DNA of 64,000 nucleotides from Calditrichota bacterium (GTDB lineage Bacteria > Zhuqueibacterota > Zhuqueibacteria > Zhuqueibacterales > Geothermadaptataceae): the NCBI GenBank assembly GCA_008501765.1, contig QQUE01000002.1, positions 370,336 to 434,335 on the forward strand, written 5' to 3'. The translations under genes and the position numbers were made by a program. The notes under the pieces were generated by a model that was not told where the DNA came from, ran no database searches, and saw nothing but the letters and a program-made list of their open reading frames with translations. Numbering within the stretch: position 1 is the stretch's first letter; every line of letters starts with the position of its first letter. Positions 45,168 to 54,444 of this stretch are shown in pieces.

Positions 45168-45677
45168 TTAATTACGGAGCAATTCAGTTATGCATGCCAA
45201 GTGATGATCGTCATGTTCTGCAACAAAATAGAGCAGGTCCAACAACCGCATTGGTTGCAGCAACCGTGGATGCAAAGCCACAAGAGCCGCATCCTCTTCA
45301 TCAAACTGATCGAGCTCAGCGATCAGTTTGCCACGTTCCTGACGAAAAGCGTGTAAAATATCGAAGATTTGTTTTTCGTTGTGTTTAGCCTGGTATGTTG
45401 CTGTATTTTGCAAATCAGCAGGCCGGAGTTTAGGCAACCGGTTTTTAAAATCCTGAACCCGGCCCGCCCACAGCGACTCAAGATCAACGAGGTGACCGAT
45501 ATTTTCCTGTATCGACCACTGGTTTTCGGCAGTCGCAGTTAGTTGATCCTCGGGAAGACCTTTGATTCTTTCTTCAATGCGGGCAGGTGTGCCGCGCAAA
45601 CGTTCCACAAGCAATGGATATATTTCAGGCTGTAAAACAAAATCAAATTTTCTATCAAACCACTTCTGCTTCGGCAT
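45168..45677 (-). CDS. DinB-like family protein
   Basis: A four-helix-bundle protein of 169 residues of the DinB/YfiT superfamily. The metal-site histidines are recognisable: one in WSIQENIGHL and two near the C-terminus in AEHDDHHLACI. Family members include thiol transferases and many uncharacterised proteins. Its start overlaps the end of the CPBP gene by 23 bp, so the two are translationally coupled. Confidence 0.88.
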   Translation of the reverse strand: MPKQKWFDRKFDFVLQPEIYPLLVERLRGTPARIEERIKGLPEDQLTATAENQWSIQENIGHLVDLESLWAGRVQDFKNRLPKLRPADLQNTATYQAKHNEKQIFDILHAFRQERGKLIAELDQFDEEDAALVALHPRLLQPMRLLDLLYFVAEHDDHHLACITELLRN

Positions 45678-46605
45678 TGGTGTTCCTCGTTTGTTTGTAC
45701 TGAAAATGAAGAATTACTGTTGAACAAATCAGGATGATCGTTGCGAGTATCGATGCTTCAAACCCAAAAACGCCGCCAGTCCACAAATCGCCTCCATGCC
45801 TGACGAGTGTAAAAACGCCTTGCACTTGGGAACCGCTCACTTCAAAACCCCACACAGGACCCTGGAAAAAATTCCAGGTGAGATGCAATCCGATCGGGAA
45901 CCACAGGTTTTGTTTATGTAAGTAATAAATTCCTAAAAAAATTCCTGCCAACGAAATATTGATGAAAGAAAGGAGCGTTACATTCGCGTTGCCGAGATGC
46001 AATAAGCCGAAAAATATCGATGAGACAACCAATGCGACGTACCTGTTCATCGAACAAAACAAGTTTTTCAAAATATAGCCCCGCATCATTATTTCTTCGT
46101 TTACCGCGGCAATTATCAGTGTCAGCAAATAACCGAATAGCAAAACAGGATCAAAATTTATGTTCACTACTGTAATTTGCTCTGTTAAATAAAGGAAAAG
46201 AAAGCCGCAGCTAATTGTTCCAAAGCCCCAAACAAGGCCGTTAGACAAGTCCCATTTATAATTTTTTAATTCGAATCCCAGGGACAACATGGATTTTTTG
46301 TCGATATATTTTCTGAAAAGCCAGGTTACCAACACGACACCAAGAAATGGCAAGCCTCTCCGCAAGGCTTCCCGGTAGGGACCAATGAATTTTGCTAAAT
46401 TCCCTTCTCCGGCCGGCATAGCTGCGGCTGAGATCCCGGTAAAATTAAATACAAAATAACTGGAAATAACCGCGAAGAGAAGCGTGGCAACAATTGAGGC
46501 AAATAAATAAAGGAGGGCTCTCGCCCACCCCATCTTGATCAATGGGCGTGTGGACTTCAATTCATCTGATTTAGCAGGCGATGTTCCACCGGTGACTGCT
46601 TCCAT
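45655..46605 (-). CDS. CPBP-family intramembrane protease (second copy)
   Basis: A polytopic membrane protein of 316 residues with about eight helices. CPBP motifs are present: N-E-E-I-M-M-R-G-Y (E-E-x-x-x-R), FFGLLHLGNAN and HLTWNFFQG. AAGGAT precedes the ATG. The C-terminal part (VWGFEVSG ... TGGVFGFEASI) is alike in the protein at 13135-14016. The first 35 residues form a hydrophilic cytoplasmic tail. It follows the RND permease gene and overlaps the DinB-like gene. Confidence 0.9.
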   Translation of the reverse strand: MEAVTGGTSPAKSDELKSTRPLIKMGWARALLYLFASIVATLLFAVISSYFVFNFTGISAAAMPAGEGNLAKFIGPYREALRRGLPFLGVVLVTWLFRKYIDKKSMLSLGFELKNYKWDLSNGLVWGFGTISCGFLFLYLTEQITVVNINFDPVLLFGYLLTLIIAAVNEEIMMRGYILKNLFCSMNRYVALVVSSIFFGLLHLGNANVTLLSFINISLAGIFLGIYYLHKQNLWFPIGLHLTWNFFQGPVWGFEVSGSQVQGVFTLVRHGGDLWTGGVFGFEASILATIILICSTVILHFQYKQTRNTNAEAEVV

Positions 46606-46724
46606 TTTTCATCCTTTAATACTTCAGGTCAACCACTAACTACACAGCCTGAACATAAAAACTATATTCAGGCTGTTCTCAAATTGACTATTTAAAATAA
46701 CCATCCGAATCATATTTTACAAAT

Positions 46725-49700
46725 TTATTCGTGCTGGGTTACTGGAGCCTGTGTAACCTTATCAGATTTGTGCAGGTACATCGTTGAAATGCGGCGAAAA
46801 TAAGTCCGCATATCATCAAAGACGGTATACGCCCACGGAACCGCAATTAGTGACACCAGCGTTGAAAGCAGCAGGCCGCCGATTATTGTGCGCCCCATCG
46901 GAGCATAAGGAATGCCGATCATCGTCGTGTTGCCAACGGCCATCGGGATGAGCCCACCGATTGTGGTGAATGCGGTCATCAAAATCGGACGGTATCGCAA
47001 CCGGCCAGCCTCAATTATGGCGTCCATACGGCTATAGCCCTCGATTCGCAGGCGATTGATGAGATCGATGAGCACAATGGCATTGTTCACCACAATTCCC
47101 ACCAGAATAACAAAACCGATCTGGCTCATAAAATCGATGGGTGTCTGGGTGATAAACATCATCCAAAAAGCACCAACCAGCGCAAAAGGCATTGAAAAAA
47201 TAACCGACAATGGCAAAACAAAGGATTCAAAGAGGATTCCCATGATGATAAAAACAAAAGTGACCGCGAGAAACATGGCAAAAACGACGGATTCATTTCC
47301 TTCGTTCATCCGGTCAAATCCACGGCCCTTGCTCCAGGTATAGCCGTAAGGCATGTCAAATCCGGCCATCACCATGTCCACTTTTTTGAAAATGTCTTTC
47401 ATGTCGTCTTTCGTGGTGTTGGCTTTCACCTGCAAATATGTTTTCCCATTTTCGCGGTGAATTTCGCCAAGGCCTTTGGTAATATTAAATGTTGCGACTG
47501 CGTCAAGAGGGATTTCCTTGCCGGAAGCCGTAAAAAAGGTCAAGTTTTTCAACTGTGACAGGTTGCGCCGGTCTTCTTCACGCACCTGAATTTGCACATC
47601 CACTTCCTTGTCTGGTGTGTGATATTTTGGAAGAGGCAGGCCACGCAGAGCATACTGCACCGTGCCGGAAATCACATTCGGCGCTATGCCGTATTTCTTT
47701 AACTGATCGCGTTTTAAATAAAGATGGATTTCATCGTTGCCTTTGTCCTGATCGGTTTCAATACTAACTATCTCTTCAATTGTGCCCAATCGCCGCTCAA
47801 CTTCTTTTGAGAGTTTGGTCAGGGTCGCTGTATCATCACCGTATAACATAATCGAGACCGAGGCATCTTCGCCATCCATGCGACGCCAGCTTGTTCGCAT
47901 TTCGACACCCGGAAATTCAGGGAATCGTTTTTTCAGATCTTCAACTACCGCCGTCCGCTCCATAATCCCATCGGGCAATACACCGAATTGTTTCAACACA
48001 TTGTCGTAGGCCACTTCGTACCAGTCTTTTTTCGGTGGTGCGTTAAGAAAAACGCGCATTTGCCCCCAGGTTGCACTGTAACGTGAATTGATTGTCCGAA
48101 TTCCATAAAGTTCTTTTTTTGCCCAAACTGTGTCTTCCAAAGCATCGAAAACACGCTCGGCATCGGAGAGTTTATAATTGGCCGGCATATCAAAAAAGAT
48201 ACGGATATCATTGATATTGCCGCTGGAATCATTGGTGTATTTGGCGTTATCTTTGGCGTACATCATCGAAAAAAGCGTGATGAGAAGAATGATGAAAGTT
48301 TCAACGCGGTGATGCATTGTCCAGTCCAGCGTGCGGCGGTACATTTTATTTGTCCAGACTAAAATCTTTGCTTCTTTAACTTCGCGTGTACTTTCAATTT
48401 TCGTGGCACCGAGCGGAATAAATATCATTGCAACAGCGAGAGATGAGAGCAGCGCGATGACCACTGGCATTCCGATTCGCAGCATAAAAAAGGTAAAATC
48501 TTCATCGCCATTCATCAAAATAAGTGGTAAAAATACCACGACCGTTGTCAAAGTCGCCATCGTAATCGCCAGCCCAACTTCGCTGGCGCCCGAAATCGCG
48601 GCATTGAGGATGCTCATGCCCTCGGCACGACGGCGGTAGATATTTTCAACGACAACGATCGAATTGTCGACGACCATACCGATGGAAATCATCAATCCCA
48701 TCATCGTGATGAGATTGAGCGTCCAACCGATAAAATAGATAAAAATAAGCGTCACGAGTAACGAAAGTGGGATCGCGACATTGACGATAAAAGTCATGCG
48801 CACACGGCGGAGAAAAAAGAACAGAATAAAAAATGCAAAAATACCGCCCCACAGCGCCGTCCGTTGCAGATTGTCAACCGATTCATTTATCCAATCGCCC
48901 TGATTAAACAATACCTGAATCTTAAAATTGGACAGCAATGGATTGTTGGCAAAATCTTCTTTAAATTTTTTATCAAGTATTTTACAGAGTTCAACGGTGT
49001 TGGCAGTGCTTTCTTTAAACACACCAATTCCGATTGCTTTCTGACCGTCAATACGATTGCGCCACCTTTTTTCCGGCACATCGTATTTAACCTCCGCCAC
49101 ATCTTTGAGATAAATATTGGTGCCTTTTATCGGCAAGTTGCGAATATCTTCGAGGCTGAGGAATTTACCCATCGAGCGGACGAAAATATCGCGGCCGCCT
49201 TCGACAACCCGGCCCGATGAAATGGCGAAATTATCACTGCGCAGGGTTTGAATAACTTGATAAAGATTTATTTTATAGGCTTTAACTTTGTTTTGATTGA
49301 CGTGAATCAGCACCGATTTCTCGTCTGCACCCCAGATTTCGATCTTTGCAACGCCGTCGATGCGTTCCAGCGGTTTTTGTATTTGCGTTTCGGCCAGGGC
49401 ATAAACATTTTCCATGGGTGTCAACTGCGCAAAAGAAACCCAGAGAATTGGCTCGTCGTCGTTAGACCATTTGCGAATATAGAGCCGTTCAACGTCATCG
49501 GGCAGCTCTGCTTTCACCCTGTCGACACGGTCGCGCAACTGCGCATAAGCAACGTCCATGTCTGTGCCTTTGGCGAATTCGATAAATGTCCAGCAGCCAT
49601 TTGTAAAACTGTTTGTCTGCACCCGCCTGACGCCGCTAATTGTGCGGATATGCTCTTCGATTGGTTTGGCGATTTGCTCTTCAACTTCCTGCGGATTAGC

Positions 49701-49880
49701 ATTGGGATAGGGAGTCCAGACACCAAGAAATTTCGGTGTAAATCCGGCAGGAAAAAGCTCCACAGGAATCTGCGTAAACGCAATAAATCCAACGACGAGC
49801 AAAGCCGTTAAACCCATCAGCACAGTGATGGGACGAGTAACCGAAAATCGGGGCAAAAAGCTATTTGATTCGCGACCCAT
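46725..49880 (-). CDS. RND-family efflux permease (HAE1/AcrB-like), second of a pair
   Basis: An inner-membrane proton-driven exporter of 1051 residues, standard RND size. It has 12 predicted helices, with TM1 FSVTRPITVLMGLTALLVVG, two large periplasmic loops, and the TM4 relay region G-M-V-V-D-N-S-I-V-V-V-E-N, where the first Asp is kept and the second is Asn. It is preceded by AAGGAT. It probably works with the adaptor at 54445 and perhaps the other permease as a heteromeric pump, as in MdtBC-type systems (inference). No TolC-type outer-membrane channel is in the window. Confidence 0.93.
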   Translation of the reverse strand: MGRESNSFLPRFSVTRPITVLMGLTALLVVGFIAFTQIPVELFPAGFTPKFLGVWTPYPNANPQEVEEQIAKPIEEHIRTISGVRRVQTNSFTNGCWTFIEFAKGTDMDVAYAQLRDRVDRVKAELPDDVERLYIRKWSNDDEPILWVSFAQLTPMENVYALAETQIQKPLERIDGVAKIEIWGADEKSVLIHVNQNKVKAYKINLYQVIQTLRSDNFAISSGRVVEGGRDIFVRSMGKFLSLEDIRNLPIKGTNIYLKDVAEVKYDVPEKRWRNRIDGQKAIGIGVFKESTANTVELCKILDKKFKEDFANNPLLSNFKIQVLFNQGDWINESVDNLQRTALWGGIFAFFILFFFLRRVRMTFIVNVAIPLSLLVTLIFIYFIGWTLNLITMMGLMISIGMVVDNSIVVVENIYRRRAEGMSILNAAISGASEVGLAITMATLTTVVVFLPLILMNGDEDFTFFMLRIGMPVVIALLSSLAVAMIFIPLGATKIESTREVKEAKILVWTNKMYRRTLDWTMHHRVETFIILLITLFSMMYAKDNAKYTNDSSGNINDIRIFFDMPANYKLSDAERVFDALEDTVWAKKELYGIRTINSRYSATWGQMRVFLNAPPKKDWYEVAYDNVLKQFGVLPDGIMERTAVVEDLKKRFPEFPGVEMRTSWRRMDGEDASVSIMLYGDDTATLTKLSKEVERRLGTIEEIVSIETDQDKGNDEIHLYLKRDQLKKYGIAPNVISGTVQYALRGLPLPKYHTPDKEVDVQIQVREEDRRNLSQLKNLTFFTASGKEIPLDAVATFNITKGLGEIHRENGKTYLQVKANTTKDDMKDIFKKVDMVMAGFDMPYGYTWSKGRGFDRMNEGNESVVFAMFLAVTFVFIIMGILFESFVLPLSVIFSMPFALVGAFWMMFITQTPIDFMSQIGFVILVGIVVNNAIVLIDLINRLRIEGYSRMDAIIEAGRLRYRPILMTAFTTIGGLIPMAVGNTTMIGIPYAPMGRTIIGGLLLSTLVSLIAVPWAYTVFDDMRTYFRRISTMYLHKSDKVTQAPVTQHE

Positions 49881-50408
49881 AATTTTATCCTTATTTCTGG
49901 TTCACGGCATTTTCATTTTTTATATTGAAGGCTGATCTGTTCATAAACTGATAAAAATGTGCCTGCCACTTCTACAAGTAATGAAAGCCCTTAAAAGCTA
50001 CTTTGTTTTCTGGTTATCCATCAACTTCTTGTAAAAATATAATGTTACCTATATTGCAAAAAACAGCCTTTTCAAAAAGCCTACAAAACTATGCCACCCC
50101 TCCGGGGTTTAAATATTTGGATTTTCAGTGTTATAATCATGTCATCCCTCCGGGATAAAAAAATCAATCTGTTTTGTTATGCTGCAAAACCCCGGAGGGG
50201 TGCAATGATTATAACTCGGTGAACTCAAAAAAACCGGAGAACCCCGGAGGGGTGGTATATTCACCGCTGGCTGAGTTAATTGGATAGCCATATCTTTGTT
50301 TAGATAAATTTATAAAAATCAACTAAGTGCCAGGCACATCCACTGCGCTTTATGAATAATTCAGGCAAGATCGAACAGATGGAATTTCTGATCGATCTTT
50401 GAATATAC
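49881..50408. other. Intergenic region between the two RND permease genes with palindromes
   Basis: A 528-bp gap, long for an operon interior. Its content is the palindromic cluster at 50096-50253; the rest is AT-rich with no gene. Confidence 0.4.
50096..50253. repeat. Cluster of four short GC-rich palindromes in nested inverted order
   Basis: Four copies of a 13-nt stem-loop: ACCCCTCCGGGGT (50096-50108), ATCCCTCCGGGAT (50144-50156), ACCCCGGAGGGGT (50189-50201 and 50241-50253). Copy 2 has a compensated base-pair change, so the stem is kept. Copies 2 and 3 extend into longer inverted flanks (TTATAATCAT at 50131-50140 and ATGATTATAA at 50205-50214), and 1 and 4 into shorter ones. They could fold the mRNA between the two permease genes. 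Confidence 0.7.
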
Positions 50409-53400
50409 TTATTTTTTACGATCCACCAAACTATACACAGTTGGAATCACAACCAGGGTCAAAATCGTTGAAACGATCAAACCGCAAATTACGGTGATCG
50501 CCATTGGTGTGCGAATTTCAGCACCATCTCCGAAGCCAATCGCCATAGGTAAAAGACCGAGCACCGTTGTTAATGTGGTCATAAAAATCGGCCGCAAGCG
50601 CGCTTTTCCCGCCTCGACTATCGCTTCAATTTTTTCGAGACCACGCTCGCGTAACTGGTTGATATAATCCACCAGCACGATGGCATTGTTCACCACTATG
50701 CCGGCAAGCATAATTCCGCCAAGAAAGACGACGATACTCACTGGAATGTTTAAAACAAAAAGTCCGAGAACGACGCCAATCACCGCAAGCGGGATGGTAA
50801 AAATAATCACCAGCGGATGCACCAGCGATTCAAACTGTGAGGCCATAACGATATAAACCAGAAAAATAGCCAGCGCCAAAGCGAGCTTCAAACTACCGAG
50901 CGAGGTTTCCATTTCCTTGTTTTGCCCGGCCAATTCGAACGAAAAATCCGCAGGCATCGGTGTTGCGCGCAATACAGCATATATATCTTGACTCACGCTC
51001 TGCAAATCCCGGCCACTGACATTGGCGCTTATCAAAGCTGTTCGTTGCTGGTCGACCCGGCGAATTTCTGACGGACCTTCATTGACCCGGATAGTTGCCA
51101 CTGCTTCCAACGGAATCGCTCGCGGGGCGCCCGGATTCACAATAATTCTTCGTAAATTTGAAATACTTTCACGATCTATTTCGCGCAATTGCACGAGAAT
51201 ATCAATCCGCCGGTCTCGCTCTTTATATTCGGTTGCCACATCGCCGCGGATTTTATTACGCACGATAGATGCGACATCGCGAATATTGAGATTGTATTTT
51301 GCCAGCAAGGCACGATTGTAAATAATTTGCACCTCAGGATTTCCGCGCTGGATATTGGAACGGACATCAAACAAACCCGGAACCGATTTTAAGCTCTCTT
51401 CCAATTCCTGGGAAATATTTTGCAGCTTCTGCAGATTGTACCCGTGAATTTGTACTTCTACCGGCGTTTGAAAACTGAAAAGTGTTGGCCGTGAGACCTT
51501 CCAGGTCAATCCCGAAAAGCCAGCCATTTCCTGTCTGAGATCAGAAATTAGTTCTTCTTCGGTATCGATTACTGATTTTTCCCGCGTTACGGTTACGGTC
51601 AGCTTGGCTGTATGCTCGCCATCTTCGCTGGAAGTATTGGCCGTTTTATCCGTGCCGGCCACAGCAGCGACTTTCGCGACACCGCTTTGCGATTTGACAA
51701 ATTTTTGGATTCCAATCATTCGCTCGTCCGTTCTTTCGACGGGCGTACCAACCGGCAAGGTCACTTCAAGATTAAATTCACCTTGATGGACTTCAGGAAT
51801 CAGTTCGCTGCCAAGCCGGGGCCCGAGGTAGAATAAACTCACTAAAAAAAGCAGGGTGATTCCGCCGAGCACACCAATTTTGTTGTCCAGCGATTTTCTC
51901 AAAAGCACTGGATAAGTACGCTCGACAAAGCCGTAACAAAAATTGAATCCCCTGATAATCCATGCCGCCGGTATGGCAAAAATAAGTTTGATCATTATTA
52001 CAGTCGCTTTGATGAAAAGACTGAGCACGGTAAAAACCGCATGGAAAAATTTGCCCAGCACTTCCAAAAAGAAATAAATAACAAACTTAACTACGGCAAA
52101 AATGGGGAGCGCCAAAGCAAATCCATGCCAGATTTTTTTCCACATATTTCCTGCGATAAATTTTTCACGGCGTTCTGCCAAACTCACAAACAAAGTTTGC
52201 ACACTTTCAAAAACCAGAAAGGCCGCCCAGACTTCTTCAACGAATTTCAGCTTCCAAACTACCGGGCTTATGGAAAATTGAGATACAAATTTGCTAATTG
52301 AAAAAGTGGATTTTTTAATCAAAACGACCAACGCAACTATAGGTGAGACCACCACGAAAATTAGCAGTGCGACAGCCTTTAATATAACCAACAAAAATGC
52401 ACCTATAATTTCAGCAGCCTTAAAAACCAACCAAACGGGTGTCATCGCCAATGCTTTTAAGCCAGCCAGGCCTTTTTCCTGCCAGGTGGCTTGTTCGCCA
52501 CGGGCGATAATATCATTAATTTCATCTTCCGATTTAAAATGAAGAATATTTCTTTTTAATACATCATTCAAGCGGGCTTGTGAAGCAAAATGACTCATAT
52601 TTCTCGAGGCCAACATCGGGATGAGAAACAAGGCGACAGCAAGCGAAGCTATCAGCGAAAAGACAACTGTGAGCGCCATATCACCAAATATCTGCCCGGC
52701 GACACCCTCCACAAAAACGATGGGAAAAAACACGGCAATCGTGGTCAAAGTAGAGGCAAAAACAGCCCCGCCTACCTCATTAACGCCACGAATTGTTGCG
52801 TGAATCAAATCATCGCCCTCATCGCGGCAGCGGGCGATGCTCTCCAAAACGACAATGGAGTTGTCCACCAGCATACCAATTCCCAGCGCAAGCCCTCCGA
52901 GAGACATGATGTTGAGCGAGACATTAAATATCTTCATCGGGGCAAAGGTCGCGATTATCGAGATTGGAATTGCGATGCCAATAATTAAGGTGACACTAAA
53001 ATTGCGCAGAAAAATGAAAAGCACAATTATCGCTAAAATTCCACCAATTTTGGCGGTGTTCATCACTTCGTCTACTGAATTTTGGATAAAAACAGATTGG
53101 TCGGACAGCGTCTCAATTTTCGTGCTGTCGGGTAAATTGTAGGCGATGAAATTGGTCATCCGTTTTTCTAACAAATTGTCCCCACGCCCGCCATCTTGAT
53201 CCGTATCACCATTGGTGGCTTTTTCCGCAGAATCTTGCTTTTCTTCTGTTTCCTTTTCTTCTGCAGATTTTTTCTTCTCCTCAGCGTTTTTCTTATCTTC
53301 AATCTGTTTTTTTACAAAGGCTTGTTGCTCCGCTGTGCCAAAAACCATGTTTTTAACACGTTCGGCGACGGCAACGATATTCTCGTCCGCTTCTTTGAAG

Positions 53401-54284
53401 ACTTCAATTTCAACACTTTCCTTGCCATTTATGCGGGTAATAATTTCGCGTTCCTTGCTTGTGCGAATCACCTGCGCTATATCTTGAACTTTAATTTCAC
53501 GGCCGTTGAAATTGCCAACCACAACATCGGCTATTTCGTTTACGGATTTAAATTCATTCAGCGTACGGACGAGGTATTCCGTGTCTCCCTCTTTTAAATT
53601 TCCACCTGCGAGATTGACATTTTCCTGCTGCAAGCGCTGCCGAACCTGCTGAATGTCAATACCTATTAACGTAAGCTTTTGTTCGTTCAACTCGACGCGA
53701 ATTTCCTCTTCCAAGCCACCTTTCACTTTCACTGCGGCGACACCGGGAATTGTTTCGAGCACGCGTTTGATTCCTTCTTCGGCCCGATAGCGCATGCGGG
53801 TGAGCGATTTATCGCCATACAAACCCAATCGCATAATTGGATCCAGCGATGGATCATAACGCAAAATGAGCGGCCTTTCAACATCTTCCGGCATAAATAC
53901 CTGATCGAGCTTTTCCCGCACATCGGAAGTCGCCCGATTCATGTCTGTATCCCAGGTGAACTCCAGCTTAACATCCGACAACCCGGCTTTTGAAATCGAA
54001 CTGATACTTACCAGATTGCCGACCACACCCAATGCCTGTTCAACCGGACGGGAAATACTCGTTTCAATTTCTTCCGGCGCCGTACCCGTGTATTCCGTGC
54101 GAACGGTAAGCGATGGATAGGAAATATCCGGCATCAGATTGACGGCTAATTGTTTGTATGATATAAAACCGAATACGCACACGCCGATCACAATCATCAA
54201 AATTGCAACGGGCCGGGATGTGGTAAAGCTAAAAAAATCATTGTTATTTTTATCAGCCATTGCCTTGATTTCTTTCTTTGCCAT
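50409..54284 (-). CDS. RND-family efflux permease with two large insertions
   Basis: An inner-membrane RND exporter of 1291 residues, about 250 longer than usual. The core is typical: TM1 TSRPVAILMIVIGVCVFGF, D-I-S-Y-P-S-L-T-V-R-T, the TM4 relay G-M-L-V-D-N-S-I-V-V-L-E-S, and the C-terminal permease half. Two insertions stand out. Residues about 326-369, in the first periplasmic domain, are Lys/Glu/Asp-rich low complexity. Residues about 563-785, between TM6 and TM7 where the family has a short cytoplasmic helix, add roughly 200 residues with several long hydrophobic stretches (for example AFLLVILKAVALLIFVVVSP). The role of the insertions is unknown. Confidence 0.92.
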   Translation of the reverse strand: MAKKEIKAMADKNNNDFFSFTTSRPVAILMIVIGVCVFGFISYKQLAVNLMPDISYPSLTVRTEYTGTAPEEIETSISRPVEQALGVVGNLVSISSISKAGLSDVKLEFTWDTDMNRATSDVREKLDQVFMPEDVERPLILRYDPSLDPIMRLGLYGDKSLTRMRYRAEEGIKRVLETIPGVAAVKVKGGLEEEIRVELNEQKLTLIGIDIQQVRQRLQQENVNLAGGNLKEGDTEYLVRTLNEFKSVNEIADVVVGNFNGREIKVQDIAQVIRTSKEREIITRINGKESVEIEVFKEADENIVAVAERVKNMVFGTAEQQAFVKKQIEDKKNAEEKKKSAEEKETEEKQDSAEKATNGDTDQDGGRGDNLLEKRMTNFIAYNLPDSTKIETLSDQSVFIQNSVDEVMNTAKIGGILAIIVLFIFLRNFSVTLIIGIAIPISIIATFAPMKIFNVSLNIMSLGGLALGIGMLVDNSIVVLESIARCRDEGDDLIHATIRGVNEVGGAVFASTLTTIAVFFPIVFVEGVAGQIFGDMALTVVFSLIASLAVALFLIPMLASRNMSHFASQARLNDVLKRNILHFKSEDEINDIIARGEQATWQEKGLAGLKALAMTPVWLVFKAAEIIGAFLLVILKAVALLIFVVVSPIVALVVLIKKSTFSISKFVSQFSISPVVWKLKFVEEVWAAFLVFESVQTLFVSLAERREKFIAGNMWKKIWHGFALALPIFAVVKFVIYFFLEVLGKFFHAVFTVLSLFIKATVIMIKLIFAIPAAWIIRGFNFCYGFVERTYPVLLRKSLDNKIGVLGGITLLFLVSLFYLGPRLGSELIPEVHQGEFNLEVTLPVGTPVERTDERMIGIQKFVKSQSGVAKVAAVAGTDKTANTSSEDGEHTAKLTVTVTREKSVIDTEEELISDLRQEMAGFSGLTWKVSRPTLFSFQTPVEVQIHGYNLQKLQNISQELEESLKSVPGLFDVRSNIQRGNPEVQIIYNRALLAKYNLNIRDVASIVRNKIRGDVATEYKERDRRIDILVQLREIDRESISNLRRIIVNPGAPRAIPLEAVATIRVNEGPSEIRRVDQQRTALISANVSGRDLQSVSQDIYAVLRATPMPADFSFELAGQNKEMETSLGSLKLALALAIFLVYIVMASQFESLVHPLVIIFTIPLAVIGVVLGLFVLNIPVSIVVFLGGIMLAGIVVNNAIVLVDYINQLRERGLEKIEAIVEAGKARLRPIFMTTLTTVLGLLPMAIGFGDGAEIRTPMAITVICGLIVSTILTLVVIPTVYSLVDRKK

Positions 54285-54444
54285 GGTTCAACCTGCTCCC
54301 TAATATTGGCTTGAAAACTTCACTTCAGATTATCAATTTGATTTAAAAACTGGCAGGCACAAAAAAAGCGGAACAGGAGTTTCCAGGGTAGATCAGGTTG
54401 TAAACTTTGAACTCTGCTCCGCTGTTTATCATTTCAGCGCGAAT

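Noticed and set aside
50096-50253. CRISPR array
   Set aside because: The copies are short, differ in orientation and spacing, and no cas gene is near.
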